Shown here one piece after another: positions 1 through 8,516 of a DNA stretch of 10,102 nt. How positions within the stretch are numbered: the stretch's first letter is position 1; each line of letters opens with the position of its first letter. The position numbers and the translations under genes were made by a program. The notes under the pieces were generated by a model that saw only the letters and a list, made by a program, of their open reading frames with translations, did not search any database and had not been told where the DNA came from. Where the stretch lies: NCBI GenBank assembly GCA_002506275.1, contig DAXG01000043.1:1-10102 (forward strand), written 5' to 3'. Origin of the DNA: Euryarchaeota archaeon UBA259. Its GTDB lineage: Archaea > Thermoplasmatota > Poseidoniia > Poseidoniales > Poseidoniaceae.

Positions 1-24
1 AAGATTCTCACCGAAGTTCTGTGA
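1..24. other. Left-edge fragment: end of a + strand gene or leader of a - strand gene
   Basis: Two readings are possible and the 24 visible bases cannot settle between them. On the + strand, frame 1 reads KILTEVL then TGA at 22-24, which would be the C-terminus of a convergent gene abutting the stop codon of the AI-2E gene (TTA at 25-27). On the - strand the same bases contain GGTGAG, a good archaeal Shine-Dalgarno match, six bases from the window edge, so a further leftward gene could start just outside. Confidence 0.2.
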
Positions 25-1446
25 TTACTCTTCTTCCATTACATCGATGAACTTCGATAAAATTGGGCGCAATTCCTTGTCCATTTTACCTTCACTTAAC
101 ATTGAAACGACTTCCGTCATGATTGGGTTGTCGCCAACAGCATCTGCTGCCAATGAAATAATGTCAATTTGGTCGTCTGAAAGTTTGTTTCGTTTCAAAG
201 CACGCTGGGCAGCAATACGTCCAGCTATGAGTTTTACTTTGTAATCTGAATAGCCAAGAAGCACCTGCAATTGGTTGAGGGATTGGCTTTCAAAATTGGA
301 AATCTTACCGTCACGCATAGCATCGTCCCATGCTTCATCGATGGACGGTGCACGCTCGGACATCAAAATCGCAAACGGTTGTGTTGCCTCGATATTCTCA
401 AGAACAATCTTGATGATGACCGCAAATGGAACGGCCAGAACCATACCGAGAATCCCCCAGCCTGCGAATGAAATGGATGTGACGAGCAACAAAAGAACCG
501 GTGAAAGGTCGAGTGCTCGACCTGCCCATTTGGTCTCGATGATTTGACCCCAAACTTGTTGATTTGCAAGAAGCAAGAGAACCAAAAGCATCAGGGAGTT
601 GGGTTCCAACAAAATAACACCCAAGATGATTGGAGGCATCGTGGCGATAAGCGAACCAATGTAAGGCACATAGTTCAACAAGAAGGTAATTAGCGCCCAA
701 GTGAACCACAAATCAATATCGAACAAAAGCATCACAATACCAGCACAAACCGCAGTACCTGCGCCAACACCCGTTTTCACAACGATGTATGTATTGACAC
801 TGGCTTCGATTTTTGAACGAACGATTTGTACTTTTTTGCTCCCGCCATCAGGCCACGCCCGTTCTATCCGACCAGGAAGAAGACTGGCTTCGAAAATGAT
901 GAAAATAAGGAAGAACATCACGGTCACACTGGTTGCAATCAAACCTCCGACATTGGAAACCATGCTCATAGCTGCATCTGAAATCTTCTGATCATCTTCA
1001 AGCAACCCCATTGAAGCAAGGTCATCGGCCAGTGTCGTATTGGCAGAATTCGAATCTGAACTGAGTGCGGAGCCAATCAGCGGGGATTGCTTCAAATCAC
1101 TCCATCTTTCCTCTAATTTCACGTTGTACAATTCCATTTGTTCTTCGTCTTGAATCAAGTCATTTGCCTGCTGATAAGCCACAAATGAGGCAGCAGAAAC
1201 AACCAGCAACGTCAGCAAAACCATCGTTAGATACGAAAGAATAGTTGGAAAACCGTTACTTGAAAGATAGTCCGAGCCGGGTTTGAGAACGAAATAGATA
1301 CCTAAAGCAATGAAGAACGGCTGAAGAACACCTTTCAGCACAATGAGCCAAATCACCAGTAGGGTAATCAGCAAAGATATGTGAGCAAATGTCGATACTC
1401 GACGATTAAATCGTCCGGAGTCCCAACCAGGTCCAACTACTTCCAT
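25..1446 (-). CDS. AI-2E/PerM-family membrane transporter with helical C-terminal extension
   Basis: This is a 473-residue polytopic membrane protein of the AI-2E (PerM/TqsA/YdiK) family, whose members are proposed exporters or ion-coupled carriers. The substrate cannot be told from sequence. Hydrophobic segments lie near residues 23-54 (two), 67-90, 163-190, 224-243, 245-268, 272-295 and 315-350. A soluble segment at 91-160 between the third and fourth spans is typical of the family. Family motifs are visible: LNYVPYIGSL at 257-266, and a glycine- and proline-rich final block, with LSPVLLLL at 314-321 and GILGMVLAVPFA at 331-342. About 110 residues (363-473) follow the last span. They are hydrophilic, apparently helical, and carry two related stretches, DGKISNFES (379-387) and EGKMDKELR (452-460), unlike the usual short tail. 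The start is 33 bases after the MFS stop, so co-transcription is likely. No well-spaced Shine-Dalgarno is seen; a GGTGA lies about 18 bases upstream. Confidence 0.88.
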   Translation of the reverse strand: MEVVGPGWDSGRFNRRVSTFAHISLLITLLVIWLIVLKGVLQPFFIALGIYFVLKPGSDYLSSNGFPTILSYLTMVLLTLLVVSAASFVAYQQANDLIQDEEQMELYNVKLEERWSDLKQSPLIGSALSSDSNSANTTLADDLASMGLLEDDQKISDAAMSMVSNVGGLIATSVTVMFFLIFIIFEASLLPGRIERAWPDGGSKKVQIVRSKIEASVNTYIVVKTGVGAGTAVCAGIVMLLFDIDLWFTWALITFLLNYVPYIGSLIATMPPIILGVILLEPNSLMLLVLLLLANQQVWGQIIETKWAGRALDLSPVLLLLVTSISFAGWGILGMVLAVPFAVIIKIVLENIEATQPFAILMSERAPSIDEAWDDAMRDGKISNFESQSLNQLQVLLGYSDYKVKLIAGRIAAQRALKRNKLSDDQIDIISLAADAVGDNPIMTEVVSMLSEGKMDKELRPILSKFIDVMEEE

Positions 1447-1479
1447 ACTTGGCGAGAAACAACTTCACCACTTGAGTGT

Positions 1480-2850
1480 TTAGGATTCTTCACTGGCATT
1501 GGGTATTGGTTGGAGGTCTTCTTCAAGATGAGGCAGTTTCAACGAGAGTACGGCGGCTAAGAGCATCATTAAACCACAAATGTGGAACGCAGTATGGTAG
1601 TCGAATGGCCATGCACGGCTAACGGTCAATGTCCACACCAAACCTCCTGTCAACGGTCCAAGGATACGTGCAAAAGCACCGAGCGACTCTTGTGCACCCA
1701 TCACCACACCCAATTCATAGCCGTTGGATTTAGCAACTCGAGTCAAGAACGATGAAGAAGATGGCTGGAAGATTCCATTACCCAAGGCGATAATGATGGA
1801 TACAATCAAAATGTGAAACCAACTGCTTGACGCCTCAGTGTAAGGTATCAAAACCAGCCCAATACCTGTAAGAACACTTGCCATCGGTATCAGTGTGCGT
1901 GAACCGAATTTACGAGTCAGTGGACCGATGAAAAGACCTTGCGTAACGATTCCGGTGATTCCAATCATTGCAAATACGCGCCCATTATCTGCTTCGGAAA
2001 AGGCTAAACCTCCGTTCTCCGGACTCATCTCGGTATAGAGAATGAACACAGCATGCATAATGGTAAACCCAAATGTGAACAGCATCGAGACCCAAATGAC
2101 GAGCGAAACGTTTGGCGCTTTGAGCATTGAAACTGAACTTTTCATGATGTGAACCATGTTGGTCATCCAAGGAACTCTCTCCTTCTGTGTACGAGATTCA
2201 GCAGGTAACGATTCGGGCAATGAGCGGAAAGCGATGATGAGAGAAAAGACGGACAACACACTTGCCACTAAACATGGGAGTAAGTATGGATGTGAATCAA
2301 AAATTGTACTTTCAAACCAACCCCAGCGAGAAGCGGGATCAGAGAGTTCACCGCCGATGAACGGCCCAAACGTGAATCCAAGACCGAACGCCGCCCCTAT
2401 GATTCCCATTCGTGTTGCAAGTTGTTGTGGCGTACTGACATCGCCAATGTAGGCGCGTGCAACGGCGATGTTGCCGTTGAAAACGCCTGCAAGAAAACGT
2501 GCCACGAAAGCAAGAATGAGGGTGTTTGCTAATCCAAACAAAGTGAAGAAGACAGTGTTTCCAACAAGTCCAACCATCAAGACGGGACGTCGCCCGATTC
2601 GGTCGGACACGGAGCCCCAAAACGGAGAAAACAAGAATTGTGCCGCTGAATACGAAGTCATGAGCAAGCCAACCCAAAGGCCAATGTTCGCAGTTTGACC
2701 TTCGGGTGTCAAATCTTCAACCAGATACGTGAGGAACGGTATGACAATCCCAAAGCCAATCATGTCAATCATTGTAACGAGAAAGAGAACGAAAAGTGCC
2801 CCTTTGCTCGCATCTTGGACGGTTACACCGCCAACTGCTGACTCAGACAT
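1480..2850 (-). CDS. MFS transporter, DHA1 TetA/ZIFL-like
   Basis: This 456-residue protein has about 12 hydrophobic spans, the normal size for a major facilitator superfamily proton-coupled antiporter. Motif A is clear in the loop after span 2: GSVSDRIGRR at 79-88, with D83 and the basic residues intact. The span-4 arginine of motif B is R118 (VARFLAGVFNG). The antiporter motif C in span 5 is complete at 152-167, G-x8-G-x-GP-x2-GG in outline. A degenerate motif A repeat, GPLTRKFGSR (309-318), marks the second half. The span-1 sequence IGFGIVIPFL and the HPYLLPCLVAS stretch (187-197) resemble TetA-like and ZIFL-like members of DHA1, so small-molecule or drug efflux is the best guess. Substrate is not predictable. 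No clear Shine-Dalgarno precedes the ATG, but a TATA-like element sits about 26 bases upstream, which would give a leaderless transcript. The AI-2E gene follows after 33 bases. Confidence 0.9.
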   Translation of the reverse strand: MSESAVGGVTVQDASKGALFVLFLVTMIDMIGFGIVIPFLTYLVEDLTPEGQTANIGLWVGLLMTSYSAAQFLFSPFWGSVSDRIGRRPVLMVGLVGNTVFFTLFGLANTLILAFVARFLAGVFNGNIAVARAYIGDVSTPQQLATRMGIIGAAFGLGFTFGPFIGGELSDPASRWGWFESTIFDSHPYLLPCLVASVLSVFSLIIAFRSLPESLPAESRTQKERVPWMTNMVHIMKSSVSMLKAPNVSLVIWVSMLFTFGFTIMHAVFILYTEMSPENGGLAFSEADNGRVFAMIGITGIVTQGLFIGPLTRKFGSRTLIPMASVLTGIGLVLIPYTEASSSWFHILIVSIIIALGNGIFQPSSSSFLTRVAKSNGYELGVVMGAQESLGAFARILGPLTGGLVWTLTVSRAWPFDYHTAFHICGLMMLLAAVLSLKLPHLEEDLQPIPNASEES

Positions 2851-2870
2851 GACTTCGCCAGGACTTGGCC

Positions 2871-2880
2871 TTTTAGTAAC
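2871..2880 (-). promoter_or_regulatory. Possible TATA box of the MFS gene
   Basis: The - strand reads GTTACTAAAA, centred about 26 bases before the MFS ATG at 2850. Archaeal TATA boxes sit about 26 bases before the transcription start, so this would give an mRNA starting at or next to the start codon. That would agree with the lack of a Shine-Dalgarno. The match to the TATA consensus is only moderate. Confidence 0.3.
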
Positions 2881-2881
2881 C

Positions 2882-2897
2882 CTCGCTCACAAGCGAG
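2882..2897. repeat. Hairpin-forming inverted repeat between lonB and the MFS gene
   Basis: CTCGCT and AGCGAG form a perfect six-base-pair stem around a CACA loop. It lies about 25 bases past the lonB stop codon and directly upstream of the possible MFS TATA box. No T-tract follows on the - strand, so an intrinsic terminator is not well supported. A dyad operator for the MFS gene is an equal alternative. A 10-base palindrome (CTAACGTTAG, 2916-2925) overlaps the lonB stop. Confidence 0.35.
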
Positions 2898-2921
2898 AAG
2901 ACTTTCCAGTTTGCACTAACG

Positions 2922-4988
2922 TTAGGCAGATGTCAAGGAACTTGCAGCAGGCGTCAGACGGTCGATAACTGCCCCAAGACGTTCAACTAAACTCTCCTTT
3001 TGTTCGTGCATAATCAACGCATATTCCATGACTTCATCGAGTGTGTCAACAGGGACAACTTCAACCATCTTTTCGAATTTCTCATCCAGCAGAACATCTT
3101 GCATATTGGCCCGTGGAATCACGATTGTTTTGATTCCAGAGCGAGCTGCTGCCTCGATTTTGGCAGTAACTCCACCGATTGGCAGAACTTCACCACGGAC
3201 CGACAGAGAACCGGTCATGGCCAAATCCTGTCGAATGGGTATGTTTTCCAGGGCAGATATAATTGCAGTTGCAATGGTAATCGAAGCGGAATCTCCGTCG
3301 ACACCGTGAGTGTCAACGAACTGAATGTGGATGTCATAATCAGAGATGTCTTTTCCAGTCAACTTCTTGATGACCGCACTGACATTGGTAACGCTCTCTT
3401 TCGCAAGGTCCGAGAGTCCACCGGTTGCGTGTATCTTGCCACCCCCACCAAGCGATGGAGTCACCAGTGCTTCGACTGGTAGCATGATGCCGCTAAAATC
3501 AGAAAGACCAGAGTTAGCACCAAGCACTGCAAGACCGTTGACTCGGCCAATTCGTTCACCAGAGTTCACAATCATTGCATAATCGAGACGGCGCTCAATC
3601 ATTCTGTCAGCGACTTGTTGTTCAAGTGGCTTTGCGATGTTGCGAGCACCCAGTACGTGGGCCGCTGTTGTCAGAGGAGCACCTTCTTCCATAGCAAGGT
3701 CACCTGCGATTCGAACCAGTCCACCCAATTCACGGAGTCGCAAAGAGAGTTTACCTCTGCGGCCTGCGCGGCGTTGAGCCTCTCGGAGGATGATCGCAAC
3801 TGCCGATTTCTCAAAGTGAGGAATCTCACGGGAGGTGCCCATGTCCCGAATAACTTCTTGAGCGATAAAACGGATGAGTCTACGGCGGTTTCGTGCTGTG
3901 TCCGGCATTTCGGAGTTCACATACACTTCGTATCCATACCCACGAATACGGCTCCGCAGAGCAGGGTGCATACCTTGGATTGCATCGAGATTACCTGCAG
4001 CAATGAGAATGAAGTCACAAGGCACAGGTTCTGTTTTCGTCAAGGCACCAGATGAACGCTCCGAGCGACCCGAAATTGGGAAAGCACGCTCTTGCATTGC
4101 GGTAAGAAGAGCCTGTTGCTCTTCAAGACGCAAGAGGTTCACTTCGTCGATGTAGAGAACTCCTTTGTGTGCCCGATGAATGGCGCCCGGCTCGACTCGA
4201 TCATGGGCAGGCGTCTCCATACCACCGGATTGGAAAGGGTCGTGTCGGACATCTCCAAGCAAAGAGCCGGAAAGTGTAGCAGTCGCATCCACAAACGGTG
4301 GCATAGCCTTGCTGTCGTGCTTCACCAAGACCTTTGGAATTCGACTGTCGTCGCCTGAGCCGAGTCGTCCACGTATGAACATGTAACCAAACATCAGTAA
4401 AAATCCACCGAACAACAATGTGAGAATATCGCCGCTTTGAATCGTCGCAATGACGAGGAGGAACCCAACAGCGGCAAAAGCGATGAGCAGCATCTTTTGA
4501 GAGCGTTCACGCTGTGTGCGTGTGGATTCTTTTTGCAACTTGACAATCCGATCTCCACGGCCAGCAGGAACTGAACGAACTCTTGGTTCGTTTTCGTCGT
4601 CCTCATTTGGGTACACCAGTACATCTTCGAGGGCGTCTTTGGGAAGCAGGTCAGTCATCGAACGGGCCAACATCGACTTCCCAGTACCTGGGTCTCCAAT
4701 CATGAGCATGTGACGGCGTTGTTCAGCAGCCTTCTTGATCACGACAGAGCCGGCTTCTTGCCCAATAACTTGGTCGACAAGACGGTCTGGAATTGGCACA
4801 TCTTCGGTTGATGAGAATTCAACGGACGCAATCCACTCGTCAATACTGGAGCCGAGGACATCATCTGAATCGGGACCAGGCTCTGGGGCCCACACAGTGA
4901 CCTCTTCGATAACAGGATTTTCATCAACCATGTCGATTGAATCCTCGACGTCCGAAGACCAAATTGAAGTCGTATCCTTGTCGGTCAT
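2922..4988 (-). CDS. lonB: Archaeal membrane-anchored ATP-dependent Lon protease (LonB)
   Basis: LonB is the membrane-bound AAA+ protease of archaea, degrading damaged and membrane proteins at the inner face of the membrane. Of its 688 residues, 1-60 form an acidic, probably disordered N-terminal extension. Walker A is GDPGTGKS (98-105) and Walker B is GVLYIDEVN (276-284, D281/E282). Two membrane spans (about 166-183 and 187-205) are inserted between Walker A and B, the archaeal LonB hallmark. Sensor 1 is the asparagine of AAGN (N333), a likely arginine-finger region is [10 protein letters not shown] (343-352), and sensor 2 is in SLRLRELGG (415-423). The C-terminal protease domain has the catalytic dyad Ser567 (DGDSAS) and Lys610 ([10 protein letters not shown]). 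The dyad spacing of 43 residues matches characterised Lon proteases, so the enzyme should be active. A strong Shine-Dalgarno fixes the start. The gene follows the large surface-protein gene after 66 bases. Confidence 0.97.
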   Translation of the reverse strand: MTDKDTTSIWSSDVEDSIDMVDENPVIEEVTVWAPEPGPDSDDVLGSSIDEWIASVEFSSTEDVPIPDRLVDQVIGQEAGSVVIKKAAEQRRHMLMIGDPGTGKSMLARSMTDLLPKDALEDVLVYPNEDDENEPRVRSVPAGRGDRIVKLQKESTRTQRERSQKMLLIAFAAVGFLLVIATIQSGDILTLLFGGFLLMFGYMFIRGRLGSGDDSRIPKVLVKHDSKAMPPFVDATATLSGSLLGDVRHDPFQSGGMETPAHDRVEPGAIHRAHKGVLYIDEVNLLRLEEQQALLTAMQERAFPISGRSERSSGALTKTEPVPCDFILIAAGNLDAIQGMHPALRSRIRGYGYEVYVNSEMPDTARNRRRLIRFIAQEVIRDMGTSREIPHFEKSAVAIILREAQRRAGRRGKLSLRLRELGGLVRIAGDLAMEEGAPLTTAAHVLGARNIAKPLEQQVADRMIERRLDYAMIVNSGERIGRVNGLAVLGANSGLSDFSGIMLPVEALVTPSLGGGGKIHATGGLSDLAKESVTNVSAVIKKLTGKDISDYDIHIQFVDTHGVDGDSASITIATAIISALENIPIRQDLAMTGSLSVRGEVLPIGGVTAKIEAAARSGIKTIVIPRANMQDVLLDEKFEKMVEVVPVDTLDEVMEYALIMHEQKESLVERLGAVIDRLTPAASSLTSA

Positions 4989-4994
4989 AATGTA

Positions 4995-5000
4995 CCCTCC
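4995..5000 (-). promoter_or_regulatory. Strong Shine-Dalgarno of lonB
   Basis: The - strand reads GGAGGG six bases before the ATG at 4988. This is the best ribosome-binding site in the window and supports the annotated lonB start. It implies a transcript with a leader, either from an upstream gene or from a promoter near 5034-5041 (TTCATACA on the - strand). Confidence 0.7.
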
Positions 5001-5036
5001 GCGTCGCTCCCCTTTATGGGTTTACAATCAACCATG

Positions 5037-5059
5037 TATGAACTTGTGTTAAGTTCATA
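5037..5059. repeat. Nine-base-pair perfect hairpin at the 3' end of the surface-protein gene
   Basis: TATGAACTT and AAGTTCATA form a perfect nine-base-pair stem with a five-base loop. The stop codon (5055-5057) of the 1146-residue protein lies inside one arm. It could end or attenuate transcription before lonB, or protect an mRNA 3' end. No T-rich tract follows on the - strand, so a standard archaeal terminator is not shown. Confidence 0.45.
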
Positions 5060-8000
5060 GCGTTCCGTCGAGGTATTGTTGGCCGTAATATGCCCATTGT
5101 TCTGGACTCCAACCGGCTGGTAAGCCACCTGGCGGCAATGGCGGGCCAGGTATGACTTGTGGGGCTGGAGCTGGAGCAACGGCGACCGGTTGTTGGAAGA
5201 TGGCTTGAGCACCACCGTACATGGAATTCGCCACAGTGTCGTGTGCGGGAACCATGTTTGGATTCCATGCCGTGTCGTTCCAAACATCCTTTGGCATTGT
5301 ATCTCGACCTCGGCGTGTGAACATCAATCCGATAAGCAAGCCTGCGAGAATGATTCCACCGATAAGAGCAATCATCTCAAGGTTCAATTCTTCTTTAACA
5401 GCGTCGACGCTTGACCCTGCCACTGAATCGTCTTCACATGAAGCAAGAGGTGCACGTGGATCTTCACAAGCCAGCCCAAGTTCAGTATTAATCTCGGAAA
5501 GTTTCAGTTCCAGTGCAGATGGGTCCTCTTCTTCAGCAAGTGCCTCAATTTGGGCAGTGATGTCTGCCTTGTCTTCGACAAGACCTTCAAGGTAGCCGGA
5601 GAACATTTCCTCGTCCATCTCTTCGATGGTAGGCATAGATTCAGTGATATCCCAAATCAAGTCCGACATCATCTTGTAATCATCACCGTTACTGTCAACT
5701 GCAGTAATCGCGAGTTGGTAATAGTCCTTGTACTGTGAACCATCTTCTCGGGCTAATTCTCCTGGAACCAAGATGGAAGGCACCAGCAGTTCATTGCTCC
5801 AACCGACGTTCGATTTGGATGTGTCAAGATTGTATTGCATCAAACCATCGCATGTTCCGGTGAGTTTGTTACAGATGTTCCAATTTACCGAGATAAAGGT
5901 AAACGTAGGTGCATTATCGGTCAGAAGCATAATTGCAGTCGGTGTCTGACCAATGTATGTGTCTTCGAGCGCTACGACCATGTAGCCGGTGTCTGAATCA
6001 TCTTTCGAGGCCAAGAATGGATATGCGTCAAAGACTTCTACGTTGAGTGTGTACGATTGAGAGTCAAATTTGTCTTGCAACAAGATGGTCACCGTTTGCA
6101 TCCCAGTTTGTTCAAATTCTAAAGTAAGGCTGCCGTCAATAAAACTGTAACGCGCTGCACCTGCTTCTGAAGAGGATACGGTGATGAATGCCTCCTCTGC
6201 AGGGTTGTCGACATCGACAACACGGCTGGTAAGGTCAATGACCAATTGTGCATTTCGCTTCAACGTTAGAGTGGAGATATCGTCGACAGGAATAAGACGT
6301 GGAGCATCATTCACTGGCTGGATGTTGATGGTGAGGGTTGCGTCGGACGCCTTTACTCCATCGCTTGCACGCAGAGTAAGAACGGCTTGTCCGTTCGAAT
6401 CGTCGTCAACAGTTTGGAAGCCGATGGTGTTTCCATCAAGGGTGGCAAGAATTGCTTCTTCGTTTGAGTTGCTTATGAGTTGAATGGAGAGGTCTTCGAC
6501 CGATGTAGGGGTTCCAAAGTCGTCAGTATCAAACAAGTACGGGAGAAGAGCAAGAATTCCACTGCTGCCCTCATCTATGGATTGAGTAGGCAATCCGTTC
6601 CATCGAGGTTGTCCGTTTTCAATGACGTTAAACAACATGGTTCCATACGGAAGTTCTCCTGTTTGGGAGTAATCTCCACCATCATCGATGGAGATTTCAA
6701 GTCCCTGTTGCCCGAGCGGACAACCGTTGACTTCAGACCATGCGAAATTAACTTCCAGTTCCTCGCTTAGAGGGTGCCAAGCGATGAATGCAGGGTCATT
6801 GGAAGTGACGATGAGATCTTTCAGTTGAGTTTCAGGGTCCACTATGTGGCCATCCATTGAAACCTTGGTCGATGTGTCGCACATGACAGATGGAATTGGG
6901 TCGGGAATGACGGTTGGTGCACCGTTCTTCAATTCGAACCCAGATTGGCCGTCAATGACCTTCCAGTCGCCAACTTGGCCGCGAGAATCGACTGCTTGTG
7001 CACGGACATCATACCATCCTGCAGCCATAGCCGCTGAGGGCGTGACGACGTACTCTCTGCCTTCGTTATTTGTTCCTGAATAGACCACATTCTGCCCACC
7101 AGAAATAACTGAACTGGTCCATTGGTTGAGACCAGCTGGAGAGATTTCGACGTTAAACGACATGGTCGCAGACGTATCGACGGTATCGTCGGCATCGGCC
7201 TTTGCCAGAACCATGGCGTGGTTTCCACGCTCAATCAGTTGATCACCTTGGATTTGAGGGTTCTTCGAGATTGGAGGGCGGTCTTGGTCGTATTGTTGAA
7301 GAGCAACATTGTTCATTCCGCTTACATCGCCGATAATCCCTGTGAGTTTCGCGCCAAATGTGGTTTTCCAACCCGATGGGAGGGATGAAGAATCGAAGGT
7401 GTATTGCTCTGTTTGAGTCCCTTGAATATTGAGGTTGTTCAGCGAGTATGAAGACAGTGTGACTTCGGATGCGCCGTTCTTGTAATAGAACACGAGCGAG
7501 CCACCGTCTGTGTAATCCAAGTCGCCGACGTTCCTCACTGTCGCATCGATTGTCATCGAGTCGCCAATGACGAACCCAGAGTTTGTAGATTCTGTCGATT
7601 GTACGGCAAAGTTGGACACAGAAATATCCAATTTTGGACCCATGTTCGAATCTGCAGCAACATACACGTCGTTCCAAGTCGTGTGTGGACCGCCCATAAC
7701 TGCGCCAATGGAGATGAAGTTGTCAGCCGCTGCAGTAGCTCCGTTAGCCCGAACTGTATTCACAGGCATTGTCCATGTCTTGGTGACTGGATTATTTGGA
7801 GTGAGTGTAAATGATTCAAAGCCGTTGTTGTTTGAATTGAGCAACCAAGAACGGATGACATTGTGAGGATGAGTTTGGCCGTCGTTGTAGGTATCTGGGC
7901 TGGTTTCCTCTGCCACAACTGCAAGAAGATACACCAACTTACTCGACGAACTACCGAGGTATTCGAGAGTGTAAGTGATGTCCATGTTCGAACCGGTTTG

Positions 8001-8495
8001 GGATTGGCTGACAGAGAGTTTGAAATCATTCACTGACTTCATGTCTCCACCGTTAGAGAACTCAGTGTCGTATGCAGTGGTTCCGGTGGCAGCACCAAGT
8101 TTGTGGTATGAACTACCTGCCCGTGCATCACCAAACGACGCCGCAGGAATCGAACCGGTACCATCTCGAACATGGCTAAGTCGGTTCAATGGATCGCTGA
8201 CTCCTTGACCGTTCGACTCGAAGTAAGAGATGTAGACATAATCGTCAGGGAAATTACTCTTGAGAGCGTGATGAGAGGGGGAGCCTCCGTTTTGACAAGG
8301 CGGACACCAATCTGCACCGTAGTATTCAGCAAAGACAGAGTGCCCTGGAGAGGTCGCTGCCCGAGAGATTACACGCTCGTCATCCAGCGAATTATCGTCA
8401 TTTTCGAATTGGAGTGGACCAACAAAGTGAGTCATCGTACTACCAATGAACAGTGCTGTAATTGTGAGAGCCAAGAGGCGAGCGAGCATCTTCAT
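5055..8495 (-). CDS. Large surface protein: thioredoxin-like CPPC domain, beta-sandwich chain, C-terminal membrane anchor
   Basis: This 1146-residue protein begins with a basic-hydrophobic signal sequence (K2 and R6, then a hydrophobic stretch to about residue 20) with no clear cleavage site. Residues about 48-155 look like a thioredoxin-like domain: YYGADWCPPCQ with C64 and C67, and a candidate cis-proline loop SIPAAS at P117. A beta-rich region follows (156-285), then a CARDB-like domain (about 286-405, including DATVRNVGD) and Ig/fibronectin-like stretches. A cadherin-like repeat ends in IQPVNDAP (725-732), followed by further beta domains to about 950. An acidic predicted coiled coil spans about 955-1005 and a single membrane span about 1041-1060, followed by the stop-transfer RRGR. 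The cytoplasmic tail (1061-1146) is proline/alanine-rich and ends in a tryptophan- and tyrosine-rich motif. The other cysteines come in near pairs (539/592, 875/882, 1010/1020), suggesting disulfides. A role in extracytoplasmic thiol-disulfide exchange or adhesion is inference. The start could also be M3. Confidence 0.85.
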   Translation of the reverse strand: MKMLARLLALTITALFIGSTMTHFVGPLQFENDDNSLDDERVISRAATSPGHSVFAEYYGADWCPPCQNGGSPSHHALKSNFPDDYVYISYFESNGQGVSDPLNRLSHVRDGTGSIPAASFGDARAGSSYHKLGAATGTTAYDTEFSNGGDMKSVNDFKLSVSQSQTGSNMDITYTLEYLGSSSSKLVYLLAVVAEETSPDTYNDGQTHPHNVIRSWLLNSNNNGFESFTLTPNNPVTKTWTMPVNTVRANGATAAADNFISIGAVMGGPHTTWNDVYVAADSNMGPKLDISVSNFAVQSTESTNSGFVIGDSMTIDATVRNVGDLDYTDGGSLVFYYKNGASEVTLSSYSLNNLNIQGTQTEQYTFDSSSLPSGWKTTFGAKLTGIIGDVSGMNNVALQQYDQDRPPISKNPQIQGDQLIERGNHAMVLAKADADDTVDTSATMSFNVEISPAGLNQWTSSVISGGQNVVYSGTNNEGREYVVTPSAAMAAGWYDVRAQAVDSRGQVGDWKVIDGQSGFELKNGAPTVIPDPIPSVMCDTSTKVSMDGHIVDPETQLKDLIVTSNDPAFIAWHPLSEELEVNFAWSEVNGCPLGQQGLEISIDDGGDYSQTGELPYGTMLFNVIENGQPRWNGLPTQSIDEGSSGILALLPYLFDTDDFGTPTSVEDLSIQLISNSNEEAILATLDGNTIGFQTVDDDSNGQAVLTLRASDGVKASDATLTINIQPVNDAPRLIPVDDISTLTLKRNAQLVIDLTSRVVDVDNPAEEAFITVSSSEAGAARYSFIDGSLTLEFEQTGMQTVTILLQDKFDSQSYTLNVEVFDAYPFLASKDDSDTGYMVVALEDTYIGQTPTAIMLLTDNAPTFTFISVNWNICNKLTGTCDGLMQYNLDTSKSNVGWSNELLVPSILVPGELAREDGSQYKDYYQLAITAVDSNGDDYKMMSDLIWDITESMPTIEEMDEEMFSGYLEGLVEDKADITAQIEALAEEEDPSALELKLSEINTELGLACEDPRAPLASCEDDSVAGSSVDAVKEELNLEMIALIGGIILAGLLIGLMFTRRGRDTMPKDVWNDTAWNPNMVPAHDTVANSMYGGAQAIFQQPVAVAPAPAPQVIPGPPLPPGGLPAGWSPEQWAYYGQQYLDGTL

Positions 8496-8498
8496 GCA

Positions 8499-8504
8499 CT
8501 CACC
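8499..8504 (-). promoter_or_regulatory. Shine-Dalgarno-like GGTGAG before the surface-protein gene
   Basis: The - strand reads GGTGAG three bases before the ATG at 8495 and nine bases before the in-frame ATG at 8489 (M3). The spacing is short for the first ATG and better for the second. This leaves the exact start uncertain by two residues. The site also lies inside one copy of the direct repeat described at 8494-8569. Confidence 0.4.
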
Positions 8505-8516
8505 ACAGCCAAGACA

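Noticed and set aside
2882..2897. Hairpin as a definite lonB terminator
   Set aside because: The stem is only six base pairs and no T-tract follows on the transcribed strand, so it is kept only as an inverted repeat.
3000..3482. 160-codon + strand open frame
   Set aside because: It lies fully antisense to the protease domain of lonB, whose catalytic motifs are intact. The translation is rich in Cys, Asn and Phe without domain character.
5221..5595. 124-codon + strand open frame
   Set aside because: It is antisense to the coiled coil and membrane span of the surface protein. Its Ser-rich sequence is what the reverse of acidic codons produces.
7243..7677. 144-codon - strand open frame inside the surface-protein gene
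   Set aside because: It overlaps a well-supported gene in another frame and its translation is a low-quality Arg/Cys-rich string.
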